This document shows positions 45,201 to 55,713 of a DNA stretch of 64,000 bases, piece by piece. The position numbers and the translations under genes are program-made. The stretch lies in contig JAOANR010000003.1 in assembly GCA_030278955.1 (NCBI GenBank), forward strand, positions 33,800,080 through 33,864,079, given 5' to 3'. Each line of letters begins with the position of its first letter. Position 1 is the stretch's first letter. The notes beneath the pieces are model-generated. The model made no database searches, was not told the DNA's origin, and was given only the letters and a program-made list of their open reading frames with translations. This DNA is from Hygrophila difformis. Lineage: Eukaryota > Streptophyta > Magnoliopsida > Lamiales > Acanthaceae.

Positions 45201-46924
45201 TTCCGTATGAGGTTGTAGAACCTCAAGGCATTCACTACCTTAGCGTTTTTCTTTCGAGGCTGCATGTAATACACAACCTTCCTCCCTCGACTCTTGGCTA
45301 AGGAAATCTTCTGCTTTTGGCACTCAATAACAGCTTTATATTGAGTCAGAAAATCCATGCCTAAGATGACGTCGAAATCCCCAAGATCAAACTCAATTAG
45401 ATTCGCAAAGAATTCTAGATTCTTGATTACTATCGGGGTTCCATCGTATCGTTTCAAACACGATATCACCTTGCCCGATGGTAATTGAATTCCTAAGTTA
45501 ATGTTCGTAGGCGCTGGTAGATCTAAGGCAGATATAATCCTCGTAGATATTAAAGAACAGCTCGCGCCTGAATCGAACAAAACTTTAATGGGTACGCTTA
45601 AAGCAGTAAACGTACCAGTGATCACTTCTCCTTGAGCGGCCAAATCCGCTTGGTTGATCACGTTCAAGCGTCCCACGGCTCCGCCTTGATTTCTCTGCTG
45701 GTTGTGATTCTGGGGTGGCCCTTGAGCTTGTTGGAACCTTTGTCCTTGATTGTTATGCTGATTCGGCCCAGTTGGGTGATTCCCAGTTGGTCGAATCACT
45801 AAGTCCAGCCTCTTCTCGATTGTCTCCTCTCGAATTCTACAATCCCTTCTCAGGTGGCCATCTCTGCCACACCTATAACAAGACCCAGGTTTTGGGCATT
45901 CGCGCACCAGGTGCGGAATGTTGCATTGCGGGCATCGGGGTATGAAAGCACCCTGATTCCCAGGCCTCCGATTTCCATTCCCTCCTTGGTTGAACCCTTT
46001 GTTCTCAAATCTTCTCTGTCCTTCATTCTTCGCCAGGTCGTTCCCTCTCCTAAAGTTGTTACCATTGTTGTTGCTCCGATTCCTCTTATCAAATTGATTC
46101 GAGCCCTTGCTCGACTCCCCATGGTCCTTGCGCTTCAGCTGTTGAACCCGTGCGATTGCCACTGCACGATCGTAAACAGCCTGCAGAGTTGTGTGCTGTC
46201 CGCCAACTAGAATCTCTCGAATGCTGAGGTTCAGCCCCATCTCAAATTTCTGGGCTTTGTCAGCATCAGTCGGTACCAATCTTGGAGCGAAACGGACGAG
46301 TTCCTTGAACCTCGTATAGTACTCCTGTACTGTCTGAGTACCCTGACGGAGGTTGATAAACTCTTCATATTTAGCCGTTTTCGTGCTAAGAGGGTAAAAT
46401 CTCTCTCTCATCATCTCCTTGAATTCTTCCCAAAAATAAACTTGCTCGCCATCCGCTAGTCCCCCTTGGTGGTTCTGCCACCATTCATCCGCCTCCCCAC
46501 TCAAATAGTACGTAGCTACTCTCACCTTCTCATTCTCGGGACATCTGACGGCGTTCAAAAGCTTATCAAATGTCCTCATCCAGTCTTCTAGCTTTGCGGG
46601 ATCTTCCTGTCCTTCGTAATGGGGCGGCTGGTATGGGTTTACCATTGCCAGATAGTTAATACGGGCTGCCGGCGGAGGTACCGCCGCTTGGGCCCTATTA
46701 ACTTCGGCGTTGCCCAGTGCTATGAGGACTTGCTCTACAGTCCTCAACCGTGCGTCTACAACATTGGGTACAGCGCCCGCCGGTCCTCCAACATTAGGTG
46801 GGTTTGCACCCACTGGCCCATTTGCCCCGTCCGGGTTCAGTGGTGCGCCACCTTCGGCTGGTACATTAGGGTGGGCGTTGTTAACAGCGGGGTTTTCCCT
46901 TCGCGGTCTTCCCCTTGGCGGCAT
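42230..46924 (-). CDS. Tekay gag-pol polyprotein with C-terminal chromodomain (1564 aa)
   Basis: A single intact frame. The start is set at MPPRGRPRR (46924), just after a splice-acceptor-like AACAG, although the frame stays open 11 codons further up. Domains in order: retrotransposon gag; zinc knuckle [14 protein letters not shown] at 349-362; aspartic protease FDSGAS (Asp about 451); reverse transcriptase with FIDDILVYS (Asp786, Asp787); RNase H (TDHKSLKY region); integrase with an HHCC region and core Asp at SDRDSRF (about 1278) and Glu in DGQTERTIQ; then the [10 protein letters not shown] region. A chromodomain in the last 55 residues ([20 protein letters not shown]) marks the Tekay/Del lineage and probably steers integration to histone-marked chromatin. 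No breaks seen. Confidence 0.95.
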   Translation of the reverse strand: MPPRGRPRRENPAVNNAHPNVPAEGGAPLNPDGANGPVGANPPNVGGPAGAVPNVVDARLRTVEQVLIALGNAEVNRAQAAVPPPAARINYLAMVNPYQPPHYEGQEDPAKLEDWMRTFDKLLNAVRCPENEKVRVATYYLSGEADEWWQNHQGGLADGEQVYFWEEFKEMMRERFYPLSTKTAKYEEFINLRQGTQTVQEYYTRFKELVRFAPRLVPTDADKAQKFEMGLNLSIREILVGGQHTTLQAVYDRAVAIARVQQLKRKDHGESSKGSNQFDKRNRSNNNGNNFRRGNDLAKNEGQRRFENKGFNQGGNGNRRPGNQGAFIPRCPQCNIPHLVRECPKPGSCYRCGRDGHLRRDCRIREETIEKRLDLVIRPTGNHPTGPNQHNNQGQRFQQAQGPPQNHNQQRNQGGAVGRLNVINQADLAAQGEVITGTFTALSVPIKVLFDSGASCSLISTRIISALDLPAPTNINLGIQLPSGKVISCLKRYDGTPIVIKNLEFFANLIEFDLGDFDVILGMDFLTQYKAVIECQKQKISLAKSRGRKVVYYMQPRKKNAKVVNALRFYNLIRKGYHLYACYVHNLNDEGNKIDEIPVINEYPDVFPEDIPGMPPEREIEFTIDLVPGTEPVSKAPYRMAPAEMKELKEQLEELLSKGYIRPSTSPWGAPVLFVKKKDGGLRLCIDYRGLNQVTIKNKYPLPRIEDLFDQLRGASVFSKIDLRSGYHQLRIAEKDIPKTAFRTRYGHYEFTVMSFGLTNAPAVFMNLMNSVFRELLDSCVVVFIDDILVYSRDDEEHTKHLHQVLETLRRNQLYAKLSKCEFWMKEVAFLGHIVSAKGVSVDPAKISAVIDWPAPTSQTEVRSFLGLAGYYRRFVKDFSKIARPMTQLLKKGLKFEWTTECEKSFHELKKRLTTAPVLILPSETEDFEVYSDASKGLGCVLMQNQRVISYASRQLKPHEENYPTHDLELAAVVFALKIWRHYLYGRTCRMFTDHKSLKYIFTQKELNMRQRRWLELIKDYDLDIAYHEGKANVVADALSRKAKHTTNTLILPSGLYMDLARLETELVHYGTVVERVNAVTIESTVFDEIMTAQPDDENLKRIKEKMDEGKAVGFTVHDDGSIRFKGRWCVPHKCEELKRKLMEEGHSTPYSVHPGGDKLYKDLKKIYWWPRMKKDVADFVAKCITCQKVKAVRQKPLGLVKPLEVPSWKWDSISMDFVSGLPRSPRGMNKIWVIVDRLTKTAIFIPMKDNWSMDQLAKAYIDNVVRRHGVPHDIISDRDSRFVSNFWTKLQEALGTQIKMSTAFHPMTDGQTERTIQTLEDMLRACVLEFKGSWENHLPLIEFSYNNSYHASIGMAPFEALYGRKCRSPICWTKDENSVVVGPQLIEDMSKQIQIVQQKMKAAQDRQKSYADTRRQELEFQVGDKVMLKVSPMKGVMRFGKRGKLSPRYIGPYEILDRVGTLAYRLALPPELSRVHNVFHVSQLKKYVHDPTHVLQTDVIELDDDLTYEEYPIEILVVKERVTRNKTVRMVKVLWSNHGTEEATWELEADMKQKYPNLFQHDS

Positions 46925-47160
46925 TCTGTTAGATAAGCACGCAAGGGTAAGAATCAAATTCTACGGTAGGTTAGTAGTCAAGTTAGTAAGTTCCAACATC
47001 TCAAGTACGCAGAATTCTAAAAGAGACGACGCAACAAAGGAAAGGGGAAAATGCTTCACTAGATCATTTAGGAAAAATATTATAAAGCAGCTACAATGGA
47101 AGACAAATCAAGGTAATATAAAATACGGAAAGCAATAGATAATCCAACGATATGATGCAA

Positions 47161-47631
47161 TCAATCTAGTAGATAATCGGGAGAATAGCCGAGGAGTGCC
47201 CTGTCATGCTCATACTCCCCATCGGAGTCAAGAGGTATCGGTGGGTCCACTATCTCTGCCTCCGGCTCCTCCTCATCCACGCCCTCAATATCAATATACA
47301 TGTCTGGGTCCTCCTCTTCTTCCTCTTCCTCCTCAGGTTCCGGTGCGTTGAGTCGGTTTTGAAGGTCAACAATCTCATGCTCCAAAGTAAACACACGCCC
47401 CCTAAGCATGTGGTTGTTGTGTTGCTCCTCATGAAACAGAGTTTCAAGAGCAGCGATACGGCCCAAATCCTCCTGTCGAGCATTCCTCAATTTCTCCAAC
47501 TCTTTCTCGATACCTTTTACATGGTCCTTATATGCACTAACCTCATCACGGCTATGTCTTAACTCATGCATGATGCTAGTCATCGAACATAGCATATCGG
47601 TCATCATGTTAAAAAGCTTTGGGTCTGCCAT
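47161..47631 (-). CDS. Tekay ORF0: 156-aa coiled-coil protein before gag
   Basis: This is a small intact ORF between the primer site and gag, 236 bp upstream of the gag start. It opens MADPKLFNMMTDMLCSM. Residues 25-95 are charged with heptad-like spacing, a likely coiled coil (KGIEKELEKLRNARQEDLGR). The C-terminal third is acidic and Pro-rich (PEPEEEEEEEEDPDM). An AG with a T/A-rich lead lies immediately before the ATG. A second element in this window has a protein of the same plan at 51238-51756, which argues that ORF0 is a real, kept gene. Function unknown; an RNA-level or particle-assembly role is only a guess. Confidence 0.75.
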   Translation of the reverse strand: MADPKLFNMMTDMLCSMTSIMHELRHSRDEVSAYKDHVKGIEKELEKLRNARQEDLGRIAALETLFHEEQHNNHMLRGRVFTLEHEIVDLQNRLNAPEPEEEEEEEEDPDMYIDIEGVDEEEPEAEIVDPPIPLDSDGEYEHDRALLGYSPDYLLD

Positions 47632-47869
47632 CTATAAATAAATATTTAACGAATCAATATCTTGCACATTTCAAGCACATATGTTAATGCATATGCAACC
47701 CCCCAAAAATAATATTTCGAGACTTGTCGAATTTTTGAGATATATTTTCCATGGGTTTTAAAATAAATTTCCTTTCCATGGAAATAATACTTAAAAAGCT
47801 TAAAAATAATATTTAATACTTTGGGCCTCTATATTGGGCCGAAAAATAATAGCTTTAAAAAAAATTCGG

Positions 47870-47881
47870 GCTCTGATACCA
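47870..47881 (-). other. Young Tekay primer-binding site (initiator tRNA-Met)
   Basis: The minus strand reads TGGTATCAGAGC three bases inside the 5' LTR (plus strand GCTCTGATACCA). Confidence 0.93.
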
Positions 47882-47884
47882 CTT

Positions 47885-50217
47885 TGTAACACCCCGGATT
47901 TGGTAACCCAGGCCGGGACGCTACCCGCCACACCCTTCCAAACAAGACCCGATTAAATCGAGTTTGTTTAAAAGGATGCTAAGGCTTAAGTTGCATCATT
48001 GACTTAAAAATATTTGAAACCATTCAAATAAGCCCGAATTTAATCAGAGTATAACACGCATAATAATAATAATAATAAGCAGTGCGGAAGCAAAAATAAA
48101 CAGGGCCAAAACATGCGGCCAAAACCAGAGTCTAAGTCCAACGCATAAATTAAAATAAATAAAATGCGACAAGTCTTCTTTTTTAAAATAAAGTGGAAAT
48201 CCCATCCCTCCATGCGATGCTTACTCTGCGAAATCTGAAAGGAAGATAAAACAACAATTTATCAGTACAACGGTACTGCGTAAGTTAATATATAGCACAA
48301 CGAATTTTAAAAGTTTTTAGGAGAATATACAAAGTAATAGATTTATTTAAAAGACGAGTAAATAAATTAATTAAAAATTCTTACACATATGCCACGAACA
48401 TTTTACCAATGTTAGTTATGATCGAGGACACCCCATTAACATATCCTAGGGACGAACCCACAGGACCAACCTTTGGGACTTTATACCCACAAGGACTCAA
48501 ATATATCCTAGGGACGAACCCTTGGGATCAACCTCTGGGACTCGTACCCACGAGGTAAGTGCATGCAGCGGACCCTATACAGACACACTCCGGAGCCCTA
48601 GATAACCCATACGGATACATCTAGGAGTATAGACTCATACATCACAATAATCAATGCCGTTTTGGCTACAAAGGAGGGGGCGACATAATTCACCACATTG
48701 GCATCCCACTCGATCAAAACTTACAAAGTTTTAAAACCACATTTTATCATTTCATAATATTCACAACATGTTCAGACTTCATATATATCCAAAACCGAGT
48801 AACAATCGACTCGTAGTTCATCGAATAATCAGAATAGCATTTACCGATTAAAAATGCCATTACAACAGTTTCTGAAATCGCATTTAAAAATGCAGTAAAC
48901 GATTTTTAAAAATTCTGGAAAAATTACAGTAGCTAGAAAACATCAAAATAAGCATTTTTCATAGAAATAGCCATCTCAAAATTCGGACTCTAAGTAGGTC
49001 ATTTTAATCGATTTCAGAATACTATTGAAATTCAAATTCTCTTGTTTCAGTAAATCCGACCACAGTGAGTTCAAAAATTCATAACAATTTCATATGTGCT
49101 CCAAAAATCATGAAATTTTACAGGGATAATCTAGACACATAATGGAACAAATTTCATGAAGACATCAAGCGCTAAAAACGATCATAGGCGAGGGTGATTC
49201 GAACAACAAAACTGACTACATACATACATTTAATCTGTTCACAAATGCGCAGAAAATACCAGATCGAATTTGGGTGACCAAAACATGTCCAAAAATTTCA
49301 AAAATTTACAGAGAGCATCTTTAGGACGTTAGGAACAAGTTTCATTTTGGAAGTTTCTCCTAAAATTGTACGGATCATGGTCGAATTCATAGAACAATAA
49401 GATTGGTCATAAGAAAACCCTATTTGACAGCTTTTATGAGAAATAGAGATGATCCAATATCTCGAGTTATACTCAACCAAAACTCCTAAAAATCGACGTG
49501 CACAATACTAACTTACTTGAGATGAGTTTAGGATCGAAAATCTTCTTGGAGGAATTCTGGAAAACGTCCAACTCGACCCCAACAATCAACACTTCTACCG
49601 AATGCACCTATTATGGAGTTGTCGGAGGAAATTCTCAATTCTAAGACAAGGGATTCGAATCTAAGACCAAGGAAATGAAGTAGAACTCTTACCTACACGT
49701 AGGAGAAAGGTTTGGACCACTTGAACACGTCCAACTCTCTGCCAAGGATGATGAACAACTCACAAAACTCTCACTACTCTCTCTTGAACTTAATTTTCGG
49801 ATGGGATGCAAATGAGTGAAATGGAGGCTGAGTAGGGGCTATTTATAGAGGGGTAATTGCTCCAAAAGCTGCCATGAGGTAGTGGGAATGTGAAGGAACA
49901 AATTCTAACCCATAACCCCCGAATTAATCCCCTCAATCATCATCCAAAACCCCCACTCTCCCATGACTTCCATAGGATCCCCTTGGTGCCCAAGTTCCAT
50001 CATTGAGCTGACTTTGTGGGACTTTATTACACCCAAAACCTATCCAAAATCATCCCCACACATCCTCCAACGTCTGAAAAATCAAATTAGAGTCGTTTGG
50101 GATCGCCCACCACCAATTCATGGCATGAAACGCATGGAGCGTTATGAATCTGCCATAACAGCAGAGTGGCGCGCTGGTGGCGCGCACCGCGCGGCCACCG
50201 CGCGGCCACCTGCTGTC

Positions 50218-50255
<38 letters not shown>

Positions 50256-50426
50256 AATATTATGATTTTAATCTCTTAAAAATCATAATATGAATTATCC
50301 GAGATTTTTGGGATAATTCGATACATCTCTCTCGAGTCGCGATTATCCGAAATATTTAATTCCGCTCTCTCGGAATTAATTCGATTTCTCGGGTATTACA
50401 GTAATGTCGATTTCTCGGGTATTACA
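47885..50426 (-). repeat. Young Tekay 5' LTR
   Basis: Nearly identical to 39433-41974 (one substitution and two 1-bp length changes seen). It contains the promoter, a leader splice-donor candidate and the hairpin at 48263-48278. Confidence 0.94.
49839..49848 (-). promoter_or_regulatory. TATA box of young Tekay LTR, with downstream splice donor
   Basis: The minus strand reads CTATAAATAG. About 145 bases downstream is TGTAG/GTAAGAGTT (GT at 49691-49692), a good 5' splice site. The same pairing is present in the 3' LTR, and a similar one is at 63678-63687/63593. Confidence 0.65.
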
Positions 50427-50820
50427 TTTACTCAGTATTTTATAATACTGATAAAATTTGTTGTTTCTCTTTTCTTTTCAGAGTATGGCGAAAATGCATG
50501 AACATGTGCATTTCGGGGACAACTTTTAAATATTTCTTTATCGTTTTATTTAAACATGCATATCGGGTCTGTATAACCCGAGTTTTGGCCATGTCGGCCC
50601 TATATTTAAATTCCTCTGCATAAACCTTATTTCCGCTGCACAAACTTATTTACTATCGAACGTGAATGATTATTATTTTTAAGTAATTCCGGACTTGTTT
50701 TTAAACTCTTCTCAATACCTATAGCCTTGCATCTCTTTAGAAAGCTCGGAGAACCCGTGTCTTGCTAGGGAGGTGTGGCGGTGGCATCCCGGCCTGGATT
50801 ATCAAAACCGGGGTGTTACA
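50427..50820 (+). mobile_element. Older Tekay-type LTR, right part
   Basis: Continues the LTR begun at 37354; its first five bases are the duplicated target TTTAC. It carries the stem CAGTATT (50433-50439)/AATACTG (50444-50450) followed by TTTCTTTTCAG, and ends GGCGGTGGCATCCCGGCC...GGGGTGTTACA. Confidence 0.85.
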
Positions 50821-50823
50821 AGT

Positions 50824-50835
50824 TGGTATCAGAGC
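50824..50835 (+). other. Older Tekay element primer-binding site (initiator tRNA-Met)
   Basis: TGGTATCAGAGC, three bases after the LTR end at 50820. It shows that the LTR is a 5' LTR in plus orientation. Confidence 0.9.
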
Positions 50836-51237
50836 TCGGAATAATTTTTAAAACTACTATTATTATTATTTTTAAACCATAATTTTAAACTAGTAGTATT
50901 ATTTTTAACCCATTACTTTTAAATCCATTATTATTTTAAACTATTATATTAAGCCCAAAATTTTTCTAGCCAATATTTAAATTATTATATTAAGCCCAAT
51001 TATTTTGGCCCAATGCCCATGTTTTATACCTTAGACCAAATTATTATTTTGCCCCAATTAGAGGCCCAATTTTATAATCATTATTGTCCATGAAGTAATA
51101 TTCATTTTCAAAATACATGCACAAATTAAATTTTTATTGGGGGGATTGCATGTGCATATTACATGTTGATTTAAATTCTTGCATATCCTGATCTGCTTGA
51201 AATACGTTCTAACTCTAACCTTCCTTGTTGACATTAG

Positions 51238-51756
51238 ATGGCCGAACCAAACGCGAACATGATCAACCTTATGATGAGATTGATCGAAGCACATCTCGAA
51301 TCACCACAAAACGTAAACAATTACAAATTGCGGGTAGAACAACTAGAGGCTATCCTGGCCCACCTAGCGAATCTGAGGGAAGCAGACCAACACAATCTGA
51401 CCCAACTCAAGGTTCAAGTCGACGAAGTCCAAGCCCTTGAGGCTGAACTCCAGGCCAAGAACCATGACATAGAGATACAAGTAGGGGACTTGGAAAATGA
51501 GCTGATTCACCTGACTGCTAACTTATTCCCACATGCCCCTTATAGCCCGGGAATTCCTCCTGCAGCTAACCCCGTTGCTGATCCCGCTGCTGTCCCCGCC
51601 GCCGCTCCTCTTCTTGTTGTCGCCGCTGATCCTGCTCCTGCTGGGCCCAATTGGCCAGCAAGCCCAGTGTTCCATGGACCTCTTGGCATGGGCACTACTG
51701 AGGGATCAAGTGATGAGGACGATCCCATGGAGGATCCGACCACCTACTCTCCCTAG
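51238..51756 (+). CDS. ORF0 homologue of the older Tekay-type element (172 aa)
   Basis: An intact ORF in the same place as the young element's ORF0, about 400 bp after the primer site. It opens MAEPNANMINLMMRLIEAHL. Residues 25-100 are a likely coiled coil (VEQLEAILAHLANL, KVQVDEVQALEAELQ). A Pro/Ala-rich stretch follows, and then an acidic end (SSDEDDPMEDP). CTAACCTTCCTTGTTGACATTAG stands directly before the ATG, a good splice acceptor. AATAAAATT-type poly(A) signals follow at about 51847 and 51866. It is intact although the rest of this element is broken. Function unknown. Confidence 0.65.
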   Translation: MAEPNANMINLMMRLIEAHLESPQNVNNYKLRVEQLEAILAHLANLREADQHNLTQLKVQVDEVQALEAELQAKNHDIEIQVGDLENELIHLTANLFPHAPYSPGIPPAANPVADPAAVPAAAPLLVVAADPAPAGPNWPASPVFHGPLGMGTTEGSSDEDDPMEDPTTYSP

Positions 51757-52421
51757 GCTTAGGGATCTTTTGATACATTATTCCTATTATTCCATTCCTA
51801 TTTTCCGAACTATTCCGAGCATTGCGATTCCTACCGCTTGTATCGAATAAAATTTCCTATTGGGCAATAAAATTACAAGCATCTATTTTATACATAATTA
51901 TATTATTCTTTACATTTTATTAAACTATTTTTGTTCAAATACCTTGTTGAGACTCAACCAAATAAAAGTACAAGATACTAAATAATATATGGAAATATTC
52001 AATAAAGGGGTAACAAACAAATCAGGGTACCTCAAACCCTAAACCCTGGAACCCTAAGATCCAAAAAAAACAGAGAGAAGAAGAAGAAGAAGCATGTACT
52101 TCTACTGCGAAATCATAAACTAAGGCAGAACAATTCAACCACATTCTAGAAACAACAATCCAAACAAATAACTAGGCTGTAATACAACGGAAGCATAAAC
52201 TACGAACCACAGTCAACAGAATCACCGTCATACAGTCTCATAAGGAAGCAACTGAACAAAAATACTTCTACTACGAACCCTCACTGAAATGCAAGAACAA
52301 AAGATCACTGATCAGGATGCGGGAACTGCCGACGTATGTACTCATCCATCTGTCGCATATAGGCGTACATGTCAGTCATAGTGGCATGCTGCTGCACCTA
52401 CCTCGTAGTGATCATGTCCAT
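51757..52421. other. Noncoding end region of ORF0 transcript and of the antisense ORF
   Basis: AT-rich, with AATAAA-like signals on the plus strand near 51847-51870 and an AGAAGAAGAAGAAG run at 52075-52091. The 3' ends of two converging units appear to meet here. No separate gene is seen. Confidence 0.5.
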
Positions 52422-53640
52422 TCAGGCCTGGTAGAGGTCCATCCTAGCATCCAAAGCATCGTAGCGAGCGTCCAAGGTGTCGTATCGAGCCTGCCCAGCT
52501 GCGAACCCAGCGTCCATGCCGACCCGCATCTCCTGCATCATTTGCAGCATCTGTGTCATCTCCTGGCCCTGCGGTGGCACTGCGGAAGGTGGAATGACTT
52601 GGGGTGGAACTGGCTGCTCCGGAGGAACGACCAAGATCAGATCACCATCCTCGGGCTCTGGCCTAAGCACAGCCCGATGCGCTCCGCGACGCAAGGCATT
52701 ACGCCGAGCAGTATAGGACAGAACAATGTAATAGTTACCTGCATACAGCTCATAAGGATCTGTCTTCGGAGAAGTACGTATCCCCTATGCCGCACAAAGA
52801 CCGCAAATGAGGTGAACATGTGTAATCACCCTACTACCTCGGCCTCGACGCATACTCCAAAGGTTGTCCTCGATACAAGCTCCCACATTTACCCTACCGC
52901 CTCGGGCGATAAAGCAAATGGTCTCGTACACGTGGTCCAAGGCAATGTGACTCCGAGTAATAGGCCGAACGCGTCCCAAACCATAGCTGAGTAAGAGCAC
53001 GCCAAGGAGTGTCCATAGTAGTCAAACGCAGCTCATGATCATGCTCGATCCGAGGCGCCACCTCGATGCATAGGACACCCCACGCAGGCGGAGGTATAGG
53101 ACCCTCGGGCTGTGCCCGAAACTCGCTCTCGTCAGGTAAACCCAGATACATGTTGATCGCCCGGGCACTAAAATCCAAGTAACTGCCGCGAACCCAGACA
53201 CGGGACATATCAGCATGCTCCCCCAACCCGCTAATGTTGGCGATAACCTCCATAGCTAGGTATCCTGAAGCTGGACCCTCAGGGTGGCGCGGAAACCCTG
53301 TCCACTGGAGGTGATCTAAGACAATCCGGACCCTGTCGTCATCCATATGACGGGGATGAATGCCTCTCTCAGGAACATAGGCCCGGTTCCTGCGCAGCTC
53401 GTCAAAGTAAAAGTCTTGAGCAGCCATAGATGCAAATCGACGTCTATCGTGCCGATGAGGACGCTCCTCATGAGGAAGATCCCGAAGTCTCGGGCCCCGC
53501 TGCTGCTCCTCCTCCTCAGACTCGTTGTCATCTATACATCCGGCATCACCGGAGCCGCGGCACTAGAACTAGCCCCGCCACGCTGTGTGGCTCGCCTCTT
53601 GACCCCCGGAGGGCACATGAGAGACGCCGGAACAACCCAT
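52422..53640 (-). pseudogene. Antisense ORF with plant-transposon-type domain, frameshifted
   Basis: On the minus strand, after a TATTTTGCAG acceptor (about 53663), the frame opens near MCPPGVKRRATQRGGASSS (about 53620). It shifts near 53540, then reads EEEEQQRGPRL, MAAQDFYFDELRRNRAYVPE, VWVRGSYLDFSARAINMYLG and LPDESEF. Further frame changes follow, then SPKTDPYELYAGNYYIVLSY and a Pro-rich, Met/Gln-rich tail ending in ARYDTLDARYDALDARMDL. The GSYLDFSARAINMYLGLP part is typical of the domain often named putative plant transposon protein. It runs opposite to the Tekay remnants around it, like antisense ORFs known in some Ty3/gypsy lineages. Broken in at least two places. Confidence 0.6.
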
Positions 53641-54275
53641 ATAAAGAGCAACATCCTGCAAAATATCCAATACCAATTATAAGACTAAATTTCACACAAT
53701 AATTATCAAGCAGGAATACACTGAGACATCGATATAGACTTCCAACGTGAGTAATCCATAAGGACATCAAATCCAATCGTACATCTATACAAACTGGGAG
53801 GTAATCTAAACAAAGAATATGTCCAAACAAATTCCAAAACCCTTTGTGGCATTTCGTCGAACACGTTATGTGCGCAATAAACCAAGTTCAAAGATACTAA
53901 CAAACACATGGAAATTGTCCACATATTGAAACGATTGCTTTAGCAACAACTCGTCATCACAATATGGCATCAAACAACAACAATGAACTCATTTTCATGT
54001 CACAATACCAACCAAAAATCGGAAATTTCATATTTTCCCTAAATATTCAAATCAACGTGAAATTTCCAAGAACACATACACATTGCGGCATAAACTCAAA
54101 CAAATCAATAAAAATAACATTAATTATCGCATATGCTTGCTAAATCACACAAAACAAGCCTAAAACTAACAAATCCCCAATCTCTACATCTAAATCCTAA
54201 TTTCTAAATACATCCAAGAATCAAGTAAACCAAATCATAAAAATTGAAATTGATAAGTAATAGTAGTAGATACTT

Positions 54276-54545
54276 ACCTTGCCAAGTAAAATCGAAGCCG
54301 AACTCAAGTAAATTTGAGAGCAAGAGGCCGAATTTGGGAGAATTTGGAGTGTTGTCTCGGAAGAAGGAGGGAAATGGGGTGAGGCTCGCGCACCCCACCC
54401 CGCGTGACCTTTATTTTCAACCTGCCGCGGCCGCGCGGTCCCGGCGCGGAAACGAGACGCACCGCGCGGCACCGCGCGGAGGTTGGATAACGTTTTTTTT
54501 TAATATTATTATGTTATTTGTTTTCTTTATTTTGCTTTACCCTAC
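54276..54545 (-). promoter_or_regulatory. LTR-like promoter and leader exon for the antisense ORF
   Basis: On the minus strand an A-run and a GCGCGG-rich block (54420-54480) are followed by TGAAAATAAAGG (TATA-like, about 54411). About 130 bases later comes TTGGCAAG/GTAAGTATC, a strong splice donor (GT at 54281-54282). The layout mirrors the Tekay LTRs. With the acceptor near 53663 it implies a leader intron of about 620 bp. Confidence 0.5.
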
Positions 54546-54561
54546 ACTGCTTAATTGACCC

Positions 54562-55497
54562 GAGCTTACATTGATAATGTGGTACGACGACACGGATACC
54601 ACATGACATCATTTCTGATAGAGACAGTAGATTCGTCTCTCATTTTTTGACCAAGTTACAAGAAGCTCTCGGTACGCAGATTAAGATGAGTACCGCATTC
54701 CACCCAATGACAGATGGACAAACCTAGATAACAATCCAAATCTTGGAGGACATGCTGAGAGCGTGTGTTCTAGAGTTTAAGGGTAGCTAGGAAAATCATT
54801 TACCCTTAATTGAGTTTTCCTACAACAATAGCTACCATGCTAGCATCGTCATGGCACCATTCGAGGCATTGTATGGTCGAAAGTGTCAAAGTCCGTTGAG
54901 CTGGGAAGAGAGCGATAAGACCATGGTAGTGGGACCACAACTCATAGAAGATATGACTCAACAAATCAAGGTGATTCAAGGAAAGATGAAAGCGGCCCAA
55001 GACCGACAGAAGAGTTATGCCGACGTGAGACGACAAGACCTAGAATTTCAAGTTGGGGATAAGGTCATGCTGAAGATATCACCAATGAAGGGGGTGATGC
55101 GCTTTGGCAAACGTGGGAAGCTAAGTCCTCGATACATAGGACCTTATGAGATTCTAGAAAGAGTCGGTAATCTAGCATACCGACTAGCCTTACCGCCACA
55201 ATTGGCTCGTGTCCACAATGTGTTCCACGTGTCATAATTGAAGAAGTATGTGCACGACCCGACCCATGTACTCCAACCGGAAGAAATCGAATCGGACGAT
55301 GATTTAAGCTACAAGGAAGTTCCGGTGAAAATTCTTGACTTCAAGGAAAGAGTGACAAGGAATAACACAGTTAAAATGGTTAAGGTTCTTTGGTCGAACC
55401 ATGAAACTGAGACTGCAACATGGGAATTGGAAGCAGACATGAGGGAGCGTTACCCGACCCTATTCCAAGACAATACAACCACAGTTGTGGGGACATA
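54562..55497 (+). pseudogene. Broken Tekay integrase tail and chromodomain
   Basis: The plus strand reads the end of a Tekay integrase: an [15 protein letters not shown] start, [12 protein letters not shown], then a TAG in place of the usual Glu codon and a further TAG. After those it is open: [53 protein letters not shown] and [13 protein letters not shown] follows, then [12 protein letters not shown] and the chromodomain [20 protein letters not shown]. Three stops in total. gag, protease, reverse transcriptase and RNase H are absent. It differs clearly from the young element, so it is an older relative. Confidence 0.9.
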
Positions 55498-55507
55498 ACT
55501 GTAATCT

Positions 55508-55713
55508 TAAGGGGGGGAGGACGTAAGGACCCAAATATTTACCCAAATAATTTTTCCGAACATTTTGCATTTCAAATAAACAAATTCAAATTGTTTTGAA
55601 CTACGTAATGACTTGATCCCTTCACGGGGTACGTAGGCAACTTGGAAATTTTAATTCTGGGTTCAGTCAAATAATAACAAACAACACACAATAATACAAT
55701 CACCCAATCAAAC
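55508..55713 (+). mobile_element. Purine tract and truncated 3' LTR of the broken Tekay element
   Basis: AAGGGGGGGAGGA (55509-55521) is the purine tract. CGTAAGGACCCAAATATTTACC follows, a decayed TG start of an LTR that does not match the LTR at 37354. So the integrase tail and the LTR at 37354-50820 may come from different elements. It is cut by the reverse LTR at 55714. Confidence 0.65.

Larger units (their letters stand above)
39433..50426 (-). mobile_element. Complete very young Tekay chromovirus (Ty3/gypsy)
   Basis: The element is 10,994 bp with 2542-bp LTRs. Target duplication TTTAC is at 39428-39432 and 50427-50431. On the minus strand the order is 5' LTR, initiator-Met primer site, ORF0 (coiled coil), gag-pol with chromodomain, purine tract, 3' LTR. 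Differences found between the LTRs are one base (C 40895, T 49348), one extra C near 47925, and poly-T of 31 against 30. Insertion is therefore very recent, and the element looks able to move. Confidence 0.94.

Noticed and set aside
45854..46210. Plus-strand and other-frame ORFs overlapping Tekay gag
   Set aside because: Shadows of the gag-pol frame, without family similarity or start context.
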